Assembly: GCF_958298935.1 (NCBI RefSeq)
Contig: NC_084927.1
Coordinates: 37,514,501 to 37,578,500 of the forward strand
DNA from: Phragmites australis
Lineage: Eukaryota > Streptophyta > Magnoliopsida > Poales > Poaceae
DNA length: 64,000 nt
Reading direction: 5' to 3'
Both the position numbers and the translations under genes were made by a program. Every line of letters begins with the position of its first letter. The first letter of the stretch is position 1. The notes below the pieces were generated by a model that saw nothing but the letters and a program-made list of their open reading frames with translations, did not search any database and had not been told where the DNA came from. Below are positions 12,490 through 23,770 of this stretch, piece by piece.

Positions 12490-13487
12490 AACCAACGAAT
12501 TGCAGCATATAAACAGTATTGTGTTACAATGGGTGTGCGTCCACGTAAGTTTGCTCTGGACATGCCGGTGAGATGGAACTCTACTTTTTTGATGCTTAAA
12601 AATATTATACCATATAAGAGCACATTTGGTGTGTTTATTCATACACATTACCATCAGCATGGGGGTCAAACTTTACTCACGGAAGCGCATTAGTATGTTG
12701 CTGAAAGGATACTGAAGTTTCTTTATTTTTTTATGATTCAACTATGAGTTTATCAGAAGTTTATTATCCAACATCTTGTTTAGTAGTGCATAATATTGTT
12801 GAAATTACTACTCGTTTAAAAAATTATGAAAATGACAATCTTCTAAGAGATTGTGTAGTTCCTATGAAATCTAAATTCTTAAAGTATTAGAAAGAAATTC
12901 CTTTGTTGTACGTCTTTGCCTTTATTTTAGATCATAGAGCTAAAATTGCAGCTTTCTGTAGAGTTCTCGCAATTTCTAGGTGATGCTCTTGGCCATGATT
13001 ATTCTAATTATTATACTAATGTTCGTTCTAAGTTATTCGAAGTTTATAGTAAATATGAAATAAAATATGGCGGAGTTCGCCTGCAACGACCTTCACTAGC
13101 ACCCACAACAAGTAAGGATATGACAACGTGGGGAAAAATATTTGGTGCAGGTTCTTCATCAAGAAGTTCAGACTCTTCGTCACGATCGTCTACGGGCATC
13201 GGAATTCCAACATCCGGAGGGGAGCTAACTAACTTCATCAACAGTGACGTTATCAGCCACGAACAAGAAAACTTCAACATACTGCAATGGTGGCATGAGC
13301 ACAAGATGAATTATCCAGTGCTTTCACTGTTAGCGCGAGATTTGTTAACGGTTCTTGTATCTACAGTTTCTTCTGAGGCTGCCTTCAGTCTTACAGGAAG
13401 GATAATCGAATAGAGAAGAACAAATCTGTCAAGTGAGATGGTTAAAATACTCACCATAGTAAAGGATTGGGAACAAGCTGAAGCATG
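12490..13487 (+). pseudogene. hAT transposase, C-terminal two thirds, broken
   Basis: The plus strand encodes ALDMPVRWNSTFLMLK (a conserved hAT motif, about 12555-12600), then after a stop and frameshift DSTMSLSEVYYPTSCLVVHN (about 12737-12795), ILDHRAKIAAF, and finally the dimerisation region LQWWHEHKMNYPVLSLLARD and VSTVSSEAAFSLTGRIIE (13283-13413), followed by a stop and residual RRTNLSSEMVKILTIVKDWE. At least three stops and shifts prevent a product. The N-terminal BED domain is missing from this end and lies downstream instead. Confidence 0.85.
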
Positions 13488-13570
13488 AATGCAACACACT
13501 GCAGAAAATACTGAGCTTGAAGAATTATTCCAAAATTTGTTTCTAGATACTGATGAGAACGTGTAATTTC

Positions 13571-13645
13571 AAATTTTCTGAGCTAGGTTGTACTCTTTTT
13601 TCCTTTGCTAGAAAGGTTTTTAATGAGGCAACCTATCAATAAAGC
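13571..13645 (+). repeat. Internal direct repeat of the hAT element, copy 1
   Basis: This segment follows the transposase stop and contains GGTTGTACTC and TTTTTAATGAGGCAACC. It recurs with minor differences at 14115-14198 after the BED-finger fragment. It reads like the 3' untranslated end of the transposase gene and marks the junction between the two element pieces. Confidence 0.75.
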
Positions 13646-13901
13646 TTATTTTTAGAATTAATCATGTGCCCCTATTATTTCTAAGTTTATTTTATTTTAT
13701 TCATGTTTTTTGTTTATTTTTTTAAATAACCCCCACGGCCCTACCCCCACCTACCTCTCATCTCATCGTGGCCTATAAATACCATCTACTCCATCTCAAA
13801 CTCCATGTAATCTCATCAGCCACCCATCTCTCTTTTCCTAGTTGCTAACCAAGTAGCCAGTAGCCACTTCACATTAAGAAACCAATTCCATATTTCAATT
13901 C

Positions 13902-14118
13902 ATGGATCAAGACGCTGAGAACTTGCGTGCATGGTCATGGGTGTGGCAACATTTTGAAAAGGTCTTCAGAGAAATTAACGGGGAATAGGTAAGGTTTGCT
14001 AAGTGTAATATATGCAGCAAAGAAATAGGAGCCAGATCTTCAAATGGAACGGGACACTTGACGAAGCATATTAAATATTGCAAGCAAAATTCTGGGGTTT
14101 CTAATGAAACTATTTAAT
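13902..14118 (+). pseudogene. hAT transposase N-terminal BED zinc-finger fragment
   Basis: From the ATG at 13902 the frame reads MDQDAENLRAWSWVWQHFEK, an in-frame stop after INGE, then VRFAKCNICSKEIGARSSNG and GHLTKHIKYCKQ. The CxxC...HLxxHxxxC arrangement and upstream Trp/Phe are those of a BED-type zinc finger. A TATA-like CCTATAAATA at about 13768 lies upstream, so promoter and first domain are together here. The fragment ends abruptly and is followed by the second copy of the 3'-end repeat. Confidence 0.8.
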
Positions 14119-14198
14119 TTTCGGAGCATAATCGTAGGTTGTACTCTCTTTTTTCCTTCTAGTAGAAAGGTTTTTAATGAGGCAACCAATCAATAAAG
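14115..14198 (+). repeat. Internal direct repeat of the hAT element, copy 2
   Basis: Second copy of the segment at 13571-13645, containing TTTTTAATGAGGCAACC and a following AATAAAG. It directly abuts the truncated BED-finger fragment, which is where a deletion or template switch joined the N-terminal region to the element's 3' end. Confidence 0.75.
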
Positions 14199-14660
14199 AT
14201 CTTATGTATTTATTTTCTATATTTTTATTGTTTTTATTGGATTTTTTTAGCTATTATTTTTTATTTTTTCCCTATTTTTCGGAGTTCTGACGGCCGAACG
14301 TGCTTCCACCGTACCGGTTGGACCTGTCGTGCCAAACAGGCCCGTCGTGCCTCCACCGTGCCGATCGGATCTGTCGTGCCAAACGGGACCGTCGTGCCTC
14401 CACCGTGCTGACTGGGCCTGTCGTGCCGAACGGGCCCACAGTGCCAAACGGGCCCATCGTGCCGACCGTGCCGTGGGCCGGCCCGGCACGGTACGGTAAC
14501 AGTTGGGCCGTGCTGTGGGCCGATGACTCGGCACGCGGGCCGCACGGTACGACCCGTAATAGTAAATGGGCTAATCGGGCCGTGCTGATTTCGGGCCATG
14601 CCGAGTTGGGCACGTGCCGGGCCGGCCCTATTGGCCCATTTGGCCATCTTTAGGGCTTAC

Positions 14661-16795
14661 CATGCATGCTGGTCTGGTGAGTGATTGCGCCGCCGTGTTC
14701 ACGCCAAATTGACAACACCTCACCCAATATTTGAAATTCAGATACGCTGCGTGAAGTTTTCGTTTGATTATAATTGTATTTTTCACAATGATTTCCCACC
14801 TAATTTAATTTGTAGACATGTGATCTTTTAGTGGGAAAAGACTTTTACATGATGTAATTCTATAACAAAAGCACGTTCAGAGGCACTTTGCTAAAGACAT
14901 TTTCTAAATTGTCTTGATAAATTGATATATTATATTGTAGAGATATTTTTTAGTACTTTAGAACATATCTCTAACGTAGGGATGTTATTTGTGATATTGT
15001 GGATAAAGATTATTTAGAATGGACTGTAGAGACATTTTTGAATTGTCAATACAAAAATGGCTTTGAGGTGTTTTTTTACATTTCGTAATTGACCGAATCT
15101 TGTACGGACGTTCTTAGGAGCATTGTTTTTTTTTTCTTTAGAGGCATTATTTTTGACGTTGGAGACATCTAATAAACAACTCAAGAAAAATACTCTGAAT
15201 ATATGTAAGTAATGATGTGAGGGTGAGTTAGCAGGGTATGCCTAATGATTATCGGTCCATAGTTATTGAGGTCTGAGTAGCACTTAGGATGCAAGCCGGG
15301 CGGGCTTGCAGGTTTTAAGGCCCGCTTAACTATAATTATAGTTATATTTTTACATCTATTTTGTACTAGTGGGTGAAAAATAAAATAACATGTGGGTTAG
15401 TGGACTGCCCGTTTGCATCCCTAATAGCACTGCATAACACATATATAAAAGATCTCTAATTTTAATGAGATGATTTATAAAGTGCTACTATTGTCCTAGA
15501 GTCGACGTATGGGAAGGCATTCATGTGATATTTTAGAAAATAACTTAGGATTATCTAGCGACAAGAAAAAAAATGTTACTACCGTATAAAAAAGTTATCC
15601 CTACAAGCCAATTCTTCTGCTAAACAAACCGACCAATGCAGATTGCGTCATTTGGTGATTTATCATGAAGTACTTGTTTTCTGCTAGTTGTCTAATGGAA
15701 TAAATTAGTTGGCATAAACCATACACAGAAGTGTGCTCTATCACGCGGCTCACGCCGCACATATTACTATGTCACAACAAATATCTAATTCATTAAGTAT
15801 CAATTAAAATTATATCTAGTGTCATATGAATCACTACATATTATGAATAATTAGAAAATGAAAGCTTAAACGATATTCCATGCACCATATAGTTATAATA
15901 TGAATCCGTCACTAACGTTGGGGATGTTCGAGTAAGCCATTTTATTTCTATTTTAATTTAAAAATAAAACCTTAAATCAACCTATTTTACTCTACAAATT
16001 CAAAATCCGCGGCGCGGCCAAATAACACCTATATTCTGCGTGGTTTCTCCTGTCTTCTCGGTCCGTCGGTCGTTCCACAGCCGGTCGAGCCGGGAATCGC
16101 GATCGACTTTCGGTTTGGCTTAGGGCTCACGCCATTCCTCCTTGCTTTGCGCGCGGCCGCTTTTCTATATTCCTCGCTCCGCCGCGCAAGCACTCCCATA
16201 AACTGTCCCAAATCCACTACTTTTGCGACGAGTTTGATTCTCGATTCCGCCATTTCTCCCGTCCTTCTGCTCAGCAAAAAACGCATGCGTGCAGTCGAAA
16301 CGGCAGCCTCATGCATGCTCGTCCCCGCCTCCCCGGATGGTGCATCTGGCCCGTGTAAAAGTGAAACCCAGGCCATGCAAGGCGGCGAACACGACTGATG
16401 GCTCGATCACAAAACGACGCCTCTGTATATATAGTACTGTTAGTCCAACGACATAGCAAGCAGAGCTGAAGTATACGAGTAGCTAGTATATATTGGGATT
16501 ATACTAATCTTTACTACCCAAAGTACAAGTCCATTTAGACTTATGCATACGAGTTAAGTATGTGATACAAAGACTCTTCTACTCTCCTTCAATCATTGTC
16601 GTCATTATTAGGATGATTGTCTTGTTTACTTACATGATTAGGTGCATTTATATAGGGGTCAAAACAAGAAAGTACTTAGGGATAAAATATTACTCTGAAG
16701 TTATTGGTGGACTTATATTTGATATTTTGTGAAAAGAGCTGGATGAACTTATATTTTGGATCAGAGAGCGGCAGAGCGCTGTACAATGGGCATCG
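14661..16795. other. Intergenic DNA holding one hAT MITE
   Basis: Apart from the MITE at 15285-15423 I see no supportable gene. A minus-strand open frame at 16029-16376 has basic, low-complexity composition and no family resemblance, so it is not called. Confidence 0.4.
15277..15431. mobile_element. Non-autonomous hAT MITE, 139 bp
   Basis: Inverted ends TAGGATGCAAGCCGGGCGGG (left) and TAGGGATGCAAACGGGCAGT (right, reverse complement) bound 15285-15423. The flanks are GTAGCACT and ATAGCACT, seven of eight bases identical, which fits a hAT target duplication. The interior is AT-rich with no coding capacity. Confidence 0.8.
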
Positions 16796-18381
16796 TAAGA
16801 TCATCTCTAACCATATTCCATTCATTTCGTTTCCTTTCCGATTACTTTTTCCGTTCTCATTCCTTTTATTTTCTCTCATCTCTAACACCTTTACTTCGAG
16901 AGGAATCGTGAAAGGAAAGCAGAGAGAATCCCGTACTGAAGGTGTCGGTGTATCAGGAACCGGGGGTCCCTGAGTCCCGAGGCCAAGCCCGCCGTCCGCC
17001 ACATGTCACCATCCCGCGAGGTCCCTCCTGGAGGGTGAGAAAGTCCAAATTTCGGGAGAAGGTGCTCGGGGTCACAGTCTTTGGTTTCCGAGCATCCCAG
17101 TTCCCCGATAATCCGCGGAGTCTAAGTACCGGGATAAAAAGTGCTCGGGCCGGTGCCAGGTCATCCCCGAGCACCCTAGTTCCCCGATGACCAGAAGAGC
17201 TAAAGTGCTCGGGAGAGAATGCTTGGGGCTGCGCGTGGCGGCCCCCGAGCGTTCGGTTCCCCGAAGGATCGGGCAAGAGTGCTCGGGAGAGAGTGCTCGG
17301 GGAGGTGAACAGTACCCCCGAGCACTCGGTTCCCCGACGACCCAGAAAGGCTCCCGAGGGGCCCACCGATGAGGTGTCCGTCAGTCAGAGGCCGAAGCCG
17401 CATTTAATGAGCGTGCGTGGTCTGACACATCCAACTGCTCCCGCCGCAGTGTCAGTCCCTGCCATGCTTTGGCAGGGGGCGTGGGGCTATTAATTGCACG
17501 GGTCCCGTCCCATATCATCCGGTGTGTCTCGGGATAACATCGCTAGGATCAAGTCATTCCACCTGCCACCCTGCCGTGGCAGGGGAACAAGACAGGGCGA
17601 GCACGCCGGGTGGCTCGGTGGCTGCCCGGTGGGCCCTCTCAACGGCGCCTGTTGCCAGGGCGTTCACAGTGACAGGTGACCAGATGCGCGCCGCGTTTTT
17701 CCACCGCCCCAGTCACTTTGCCCAGAGAAGATGATGACGCCTTCTCAGTCAAGGCATATCGGAACTTGTGCCCCTTCCTTCCCGTTCGGGGCATGTCGCG
17801 GCCGGCGGGTGCATAAAAGGATCGGCACACATAGAAAAGAAGGAAAAGAGACGGACGAAAGAAGAATAACAAGGAAGACGAGCCCCACGACGAACCAAAC
17901 AAGCAAACAGAGACATTGAGAATAAGCTTGAGCATAGCTTCATCCGAAGAACAAAGAGCCTCAAGCTCTTAGGTAGATCATATTCCTTGTAACCAGCTAC
18001 ATCCCAGAGGGTTCTCCCCCGGGACAGTTATTGCATCCATACAGGAGTAGGGTGTTACGCCCTCGTGCGGCCCGAACCTGTCTAAAACTCCGGTGCATTT
18101 ACTTCCTTCCGCACTAGGTCGTCCCCCACCACCGGCCGTTGCATTTACTCTCATTCATTTCTCCGACGAACTTATTCAAGATCATCCCCCGACCGAATCT
18201 CTAAAAAGGGGTCTCTCGGGATCCCTGCGACAGGAGTTAATCCTCCGACAGAAGGGAATGATCCTGGGAATCACTTCGTGACGAAAACCGTGAAGGGAAA
18301 TCGTTGGAGCGCTGAAGGGAAAAAAAATCCTTTCACGACGGGATTTTCGCCCGCGATGGAAATCCCTTGAGCGTAGTCTAA
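16796..18381. mobile_element. Tourist-like MITE copy 1, split by a solo LTR
   Basis: The element begins after TAA at 16796-16798 with GATCATCTCTAACC and ends at 18378, followed by TAA at 18379-18381. Its two halves align with copy 2 at 18382-18628, sharing CTCATCTC..AAC and CTTCGTGACGAAAAC. The interruption from 16943 to 18250 is a solo LTR. TAA target duplications and GA-starting imperfect inverted ends suggest the PIF/Harbinger (Tourist) group. Confidence 0.75.
16938..18255. mobile_element. Solo LTR, 1308 bp, 5-bp target duplication GAAGG
   Basis: The LTR runs 16943-18250, starting TGTCGGTGTATCAGGAACCG and ending in CGACA. It is flanked by GAAGG at 16938-16942 and 18251-18255. A CATAAAAGG TATA-like site lies near 17811. 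Many CCCGAGCAC and GTGCTCGGG motifs recur in its first 400 bases. No internal retroelement domain is present, so it arose by LTR-LTR recombination or is the remains of a larger insertion. The TGTCGGTG... opening resembles grass Ty3/gypsy LTRs I know of, but that assignment is from memory. Confidence 0.85.
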
Positions 18382-18631
18382 GAGCATCTTCAACCATATT
18401 CCCTTCATTTTGTTCTCTTCCCGATTATCTTCTCCGTTCTCATTCCCTTTATTTTCTCTCATCTCCAACAGTTTCACTTCGAGTGGAATCGCGAAGGGAA
18501 AGAAGATAGAATTCTATCATAAAGGGAATGATTCTAAGAATCCCTTCGTGACGAAAACTGTAAAGTAAAACCGTTGAAACGTTAAAAAGAAGATTTTTGC
18601 CCCCGAAGAAAAACCATTGAACATAGTCTAA
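18379..18631. mobile_element. Tourist-like MITE copy 2, 247 bp, intact
   Basis: The element occupies 18382-18628 between TAA (18379-18381) and TAA (18629-18631). Inverted ends are GAGCATCTTCAACC and, in reverse complement, GACTATGTTCAATGG. It is directly adjacent to copy 1, with which it shares the TAA between them. It is the uninterrupted reference for copies 1 and 3. Confidence 0.8.
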
Positions 18632-21600
18632 TATGACCAAGTGGCTTTGAAACAGTAGGCCTTGATGCGGTCGGCGATGAGAGCTCACACATTCTACAAG
18701 TTGCCGCACTGAGGCACTCAGCTTGTAATTAAAGGTGAGGATTAAGATCATGACCCTTCCTAGCTCTGAGTACATCCTAAAAAAGGCCATTGTCTCTCTT
18801 TGGCACTTAACTGCTCTACTGGCCTAGGCTAGCTAAGAGTGACTCGTCACTCATCAGTGTCAGTGATGAGTAGCTACTAGCTACACTAGGTCCTGGTTCT
18901 ATGCAAGATTGTACTCAGCGATGCAGCACTGAGCCGTGCTTATCGAGCAAGCGAACGTACAACAGTAGGCGCTGCAGAAAATTAACGGAGACGCATGCAA
19001 AGCCACGCTTCTTGTTCAAGCTAGTTAACCCGCGCCAATCTCGGCGTTCTGTTACCGAGATGATTAGCGAAGCACGTTAAGAGTTAGACTTGCTGAAAGC
19101 CACGGCCATGCTGCAGCAAGAACGGAGCACGTAGAGAGAATACAATCACTGCGTGATTGTTGCGTTCCTCTTCAATTCGGAACTCCCCAGTTCAGGCCCT
19201 GTTTCCAAACGTATAACTCCCGCAGGAGTCTTGCAGAATTCCCGCGTTCCGAGCAGGGTCTTGTGGTGCGCTAAACTTTGCAACACAGGTTCAGAACGGT
19301 CTGTCTAAAATGTTACTCTTGATGGCTAAAAAAAATTAGAATTTTTTTACAATGATATTAGAGTAATTTGAGTCATCTATTTTTTAATCGGATGGTCTAG
19401 ATTAGTTAGAATACTACCAATTATTTAGAGCTAGTATGAGTAGTATATGAGAGGAGTATATATAGTATAAGTGTATTTTTAGGAAAAAAGAAATAGCATG
19501 ATAGTTATATCGTGCAAATTTATAGATTTAATATTTAGACTGGCATGAATGCTGATTGTTTGGTTGAACGATTATTTAAGAATTAGGTATAAAAAAAGAT
19601 TGCAGTGCCTTTCAATGTATGGTGGGTAAATATTAACATTATTATCGTAATTACAGAAATATCTAATCACATGGATAATTAGATTAAATTTATACTACAT
19701 CTTGCCTATAGATAGTATTAGCCACCGTAAAAGAACTAAAAAATTAATGGTTTTTAATGGCTTCTCCTCGCTATTGCAGATCTTAGCTTTGATTCATGCG
19801 ACCTTGTTTGAAGCTCGGGTGGCGGCATCAGTACCTGTGTTCTTTTGTGTTTTTTCTTTTCTCTCAGATTCCTAATGTGTAATGTGTTCGTGTTTTGTTT
19901 GATCTAATGAAAATCACCTCTCTCTCTCTATCTTAAAAAAAGATCTATCTAAACATTTTGCTTCACACACGTCCTAATGATCATATGTCTGAAAACAAGA
20001 TCGATCAATTAGATGATAAAGAATGATAGCCGTTGGTAGGGTTAGAGGAGGGGGTTGATTGGGGAGGGTTTCTTTGGTCGTCGGACTTAGAAGAGGTCAT
20101 GGGGAGGGAGGGAGGCCGATCTGGTGGAGGAGGTGGTCACGGGGGTGGAGCCGCGGGAACGCCACTTGCCACGGGTGGAGGACAACCGGTGGACGGTACC
20201 GGGGCGGGATGAGCAGAATGACGGTAGGCAGGGACAAGCTGTGTTTGCTCGAGCATGAAGACAAACAGTACAAAACGAAGTGGAGGAAGAAGAAAGAACG
20301 AACAATCGTCACATAGAAATCGGAGCGCTAACCTTCATCGACTGACAGTTGTTCTATTTTCAGGTATGTGAAATATAACAGCACCCTTGTTTCGTTTTTG
20401 TTCTCACCTGTAACGCTTTGGTACTATGATCAAGCTTCTATAGAAGCCGGGAATGAATAAAGACTTTTTTCTAAGAAAAAGGGTTTCGAGTCTCCAGAAG
20501 CGTCAAGAAGTCAGAAACCTCCACGCATGCATACGTGCTTGACTTGGGCAGACAGGGACATGTGTTGGCAACGCAAATCTATGAGCATTGCTTCCATGCC
20601 AAGCATGTTCCTTCGACTTTCTATAAAGGGCTAATCGATCGCAGCCCTGTGAAGTGTGCGGGTCGTTGGGCGAGCGTTCTCAGGGTTGACGCCGCCAAAT
20701 CATACTCTCGAACACTGAACCGTACCGTTGGGGCTGGGATAGCATCGACCGGCTGCGTAGGATCACGGCCGGATATACGGTCCTGAATAAATAGTAGTAA
20801 TACTCCAACTAGACATGACCACCGACTTGATGAAGCTGAGCCAAAAATTGGAGTACGTGATCAAGAAAATGAAAGGAAGTAACCTTGGGCAATTGGAGCT
20901 AGTTGTAGTCGACATGCTCACCAAATCATCATGGATTTTATTGGCGGCCCCATTTTGAACCGTGTTGCAGACATCTCTTTATATCGTCACCTTTTTCCAA
21001 CGTAGATCTTAAACTGTACTCTGTAGACCCGCTTTGTGTGGCTGCGCAGGAATCTTTTCGGGATGATCTGCAAACTGGGGAAAATAAAGTTTCAAACTAG
21101 TATCAGCAGTCTGATCAAAGAGTTCAAGCTGACAACACAGGATATCCCTTGGTCGTTCCTATGTCTGATGAATACGATTTTGAGGACGATTTAAAACTGT
21201 CATAACTAGTGTGTTGCAAAAGCTTAATTCTCCAACTAAATTATGGTCTTGTGTCTGGTACTTTATGCTGCAGATCCCTATGTCGGTGTGTAGCATGCAC
21301 ATGCGAGTGCATGTGGAGATCTGAGAGACAACTTTTGTTTTCTGAAGGCAGGCCTGACAGACGCAGTGAGTTGGGGAGAACAAAATATACTAGCACAAAA
21401 GAAGTTATGGATTAGTTACAATACACTTAAGGCTCCGGCATTAACTATTAGAGTAGGTTGATTAATCCATTTGTTAAGTGTAAGCCCACCGATTGTCAAA
21501 CCAAAACAAGATTCGGTTCTATTCATTTTCATATCCAAACTCCAAAATCGCCTTTAGGGACAAATACATCCAGAAACGAGTGAATTTTCTCGTTAAAACT

Positions 21601-22889
21601 CTCATCTCTGTTTTTTCCCTGACAGTTTAATTTGATTTACTCCAAAAAGTTAAACAGAATGTACAGTTAGGTTACGGAACGTTTAAAAAAAAATATGTTA
21701 CAGAATGTTATCATGAGCTACCACCTAGAAAACAAGCAAGAGTAACTGCAATAACTGGGTAGAGACGGTGCCGAGCTGAAGTCTGAACATAGACAGGGTC
21801 TGCTGCATGCGTGCATGGAGATGTTGCATTCTCAAGGGTTAACACATTCTGAAGGAAAATTTTCATTTACGTTGAAATTTGTACTAAAGAGATAGATAAA
21901 AACATCATAAAATAGATGAGAATAATAAATATATAAATAAATATCACTTGAGATATATGGATGACTAGAATAAGTCATACATCCACATCTAGACAGCATT
22001 CCATGCTCCCCTGTCCTTCCACCCGTCTCGGCAGGAGGGAGAATATTCAATGCCAATGCAAGCCCCAGCCACGCACACGCTCACACTGCCGGAGCCGCTC
22101 GAGATTGAATCTGATGACGCCCCCATTTGGAGAAGCGGAACCATGCGCACACTTCGGCGTGGGTCAGTGTCACCACCAAGCAGCAAGCTGGAAAGGAAGA
22201 TTGGCCAAAAAGTGCTTGTGATCTGCATGCACGAGTGGAGTAGCTACCGATCGGCGATGGATCGATGTGGATGTGGTCACCCGATCCGGCCACCAGCTTC
22301 AATCTTGCTTCAGTCACTGTCTTGCACGTACAGATCGAACATATGCTCCGCTTTGAACCCTCGCTAGTGAAGGTGGAATTCAGCAGCAGTTCTCTTTCAA
22401 GAAAAGCGTAAAAATATGTTTTTGTGTTGAATTACGTAACCCGAATTCCACATATTGTGATGAGAAGAGCTTAGTGAAGGCCAACATGGGCCATGACCTC
22501 CCCTTCAATTTTGCAAGTCATTAGATAAAATATTGGACAATTGATCTATGTAGTGTTTGAATATGATAAAACAACTACATCTTCTCATGAAATTCGTTGC
22601 TTTCAAGTGCTGGTCCCTGCTTGTTTCGTGACCAAGCTCCGTCACTGGTGCATCGTCGGTGGTTTTTTTTCCACTAAGGGTTTTCGCCTCCCATAATTTG
22701 TTTTTGCAGTTTTCTATAACAGTTCAGACCAGAAACACAGATCGCGTACAAAAATTTATTCGCGAACGAGGCTACCATAATGAGGCATATTAGGTTCAGA
22801 CCACAAAAAATAGGTTCCATTCCACCAGCTGCACAGCCCCATTATTTGGGCGTCGAATATACCATTTGTCGGTTTTGATATCGAATCCG

Positions 22890-22918
22890 ATAAAGAAACG
22901 AAACGAAACGAAACGAAA
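22890..22918. repeat. GAAAC pentanucleotide microsatellite
   Basis: About five uninterrupted copies of the pentamer stand in tandem, followed by GAAAAAG. No gene context. Confidence 0.75.
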
Positions 22919-23619
22919 AAGATCGATACCTAGCGAGAGATTAAAGATGAGGAAGAGCTCCTTGCCTAGCCCAGCTAGCATGCATCTGGATTAGCTACCT
23001 GCAGGCAGTTAAGTGTCAGCCTTTCACCTTTCTGCAAAGTGGCCACGGCGACTAACCCCACTTGAATTGTGCCCCATGGATTTGACCTGCCCTGCCAGGA
23101 GACGGCAATAAAGGAATAATATAGGCTGCAATTTCCTCTCTCTCTTTTTCTATCTTATACAAGCCCCGCGCTTGAATTATGCAACCTGACCAAACAGTCC
23201 AAGAGGCAAGCTGTGCCCATGCATGGGGAGAAAAATGGGATCGAGATTTTGACTGACTTGTGTTGTTTCCCTAGCTTGAGCATCAAGCTCCTGTATTTCT
23301 AAAAGATTAGTATGACCAGCCATCTAGAGGTTCTATTGATTCCCAATCCTGGTTCTTGCCGTGACTTTAGGATCTGGAAAGAGACAACATCCAATTTGAT
23401 TCTTCTGGAAGGTGGAGAATGTTATGGTTGCATTGACTAGACGCTACCTGCGAATATATTTTTGTTATGCTGCTAATGAACACTTAATTTCCCCATGTAA
23501 CGAAGGAAATGCGTGACTCCACTTGCCGTCTTGCCCAGTGCAATTCTTCACAGACTAGGACGTTGTTCTCTTGACAGAATCACATTTTATGCCCGTCACA
23601 ACTCAGGAAAGTCTGAAAC

Positions 23620-23770
23620 TCATGGTGTGTGCACCATATGGTGCAGAGGCCGGAAAGTTAATTTTCATTATTAAAAAAACTAACAAAAAGAATCTATTAG
23701 TCATGGTGTGTGCACCATATCGTGCAGAGGCCGGAAAGTTAATTTCCCTTATTAAAAAAAACAACTCACA
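23620..23770. repeat. Tandem duplication, about 81-bp unit
   Basis: The sequence CATGGTGTGTGCACCATAT with its following GTGCAGAGGCCGGAAAGTTA begins at 23621 and again at 23702. The units differ at a few positions and both end in an A run, so the duplication is moderately old. Confidence 0.8.

Larger units (their letters stand above)
12238..14660. mobile_element. hAT transposon with 8-bp target duplication and permuted interior
   Basis: An 8-base direct repeat GGGCTTAC (12238-12245 and 14653-14660) flanks inverted termini: TAAAGATGTCCAAATGGG at the left and, in reverse complement, TAAAGATGGCCAAATGGG at the right. The element proper is 12246-14652. Both subterminal regions (to about 12480, and from about 14280) are GC-rich with many GGCACGGCCC-like motifs. 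The interior holds transposase pieces on the plus strand in reversed order, C-terminal part first and N-terminal BED finger second. A 3'-UTR-like segment occurs twice (13571-13645 and 14115-14198). The 8-bp duplication and termini are diagnostic for hAT; the perfect duplication suggests a fairly recent insertion. Confidence 0.9.

Noticed and set aside
16029..16376. Minus-strand 115-codon open frame
   Set aside because: Basic, low-complexity sequence with no family resemblance or splice context.
20059..20316. Plus-strand 85-codon open frame
   Set aside because: Gly/Arg-rich chance frame in DNA that looks like an old retroelement 3' end.
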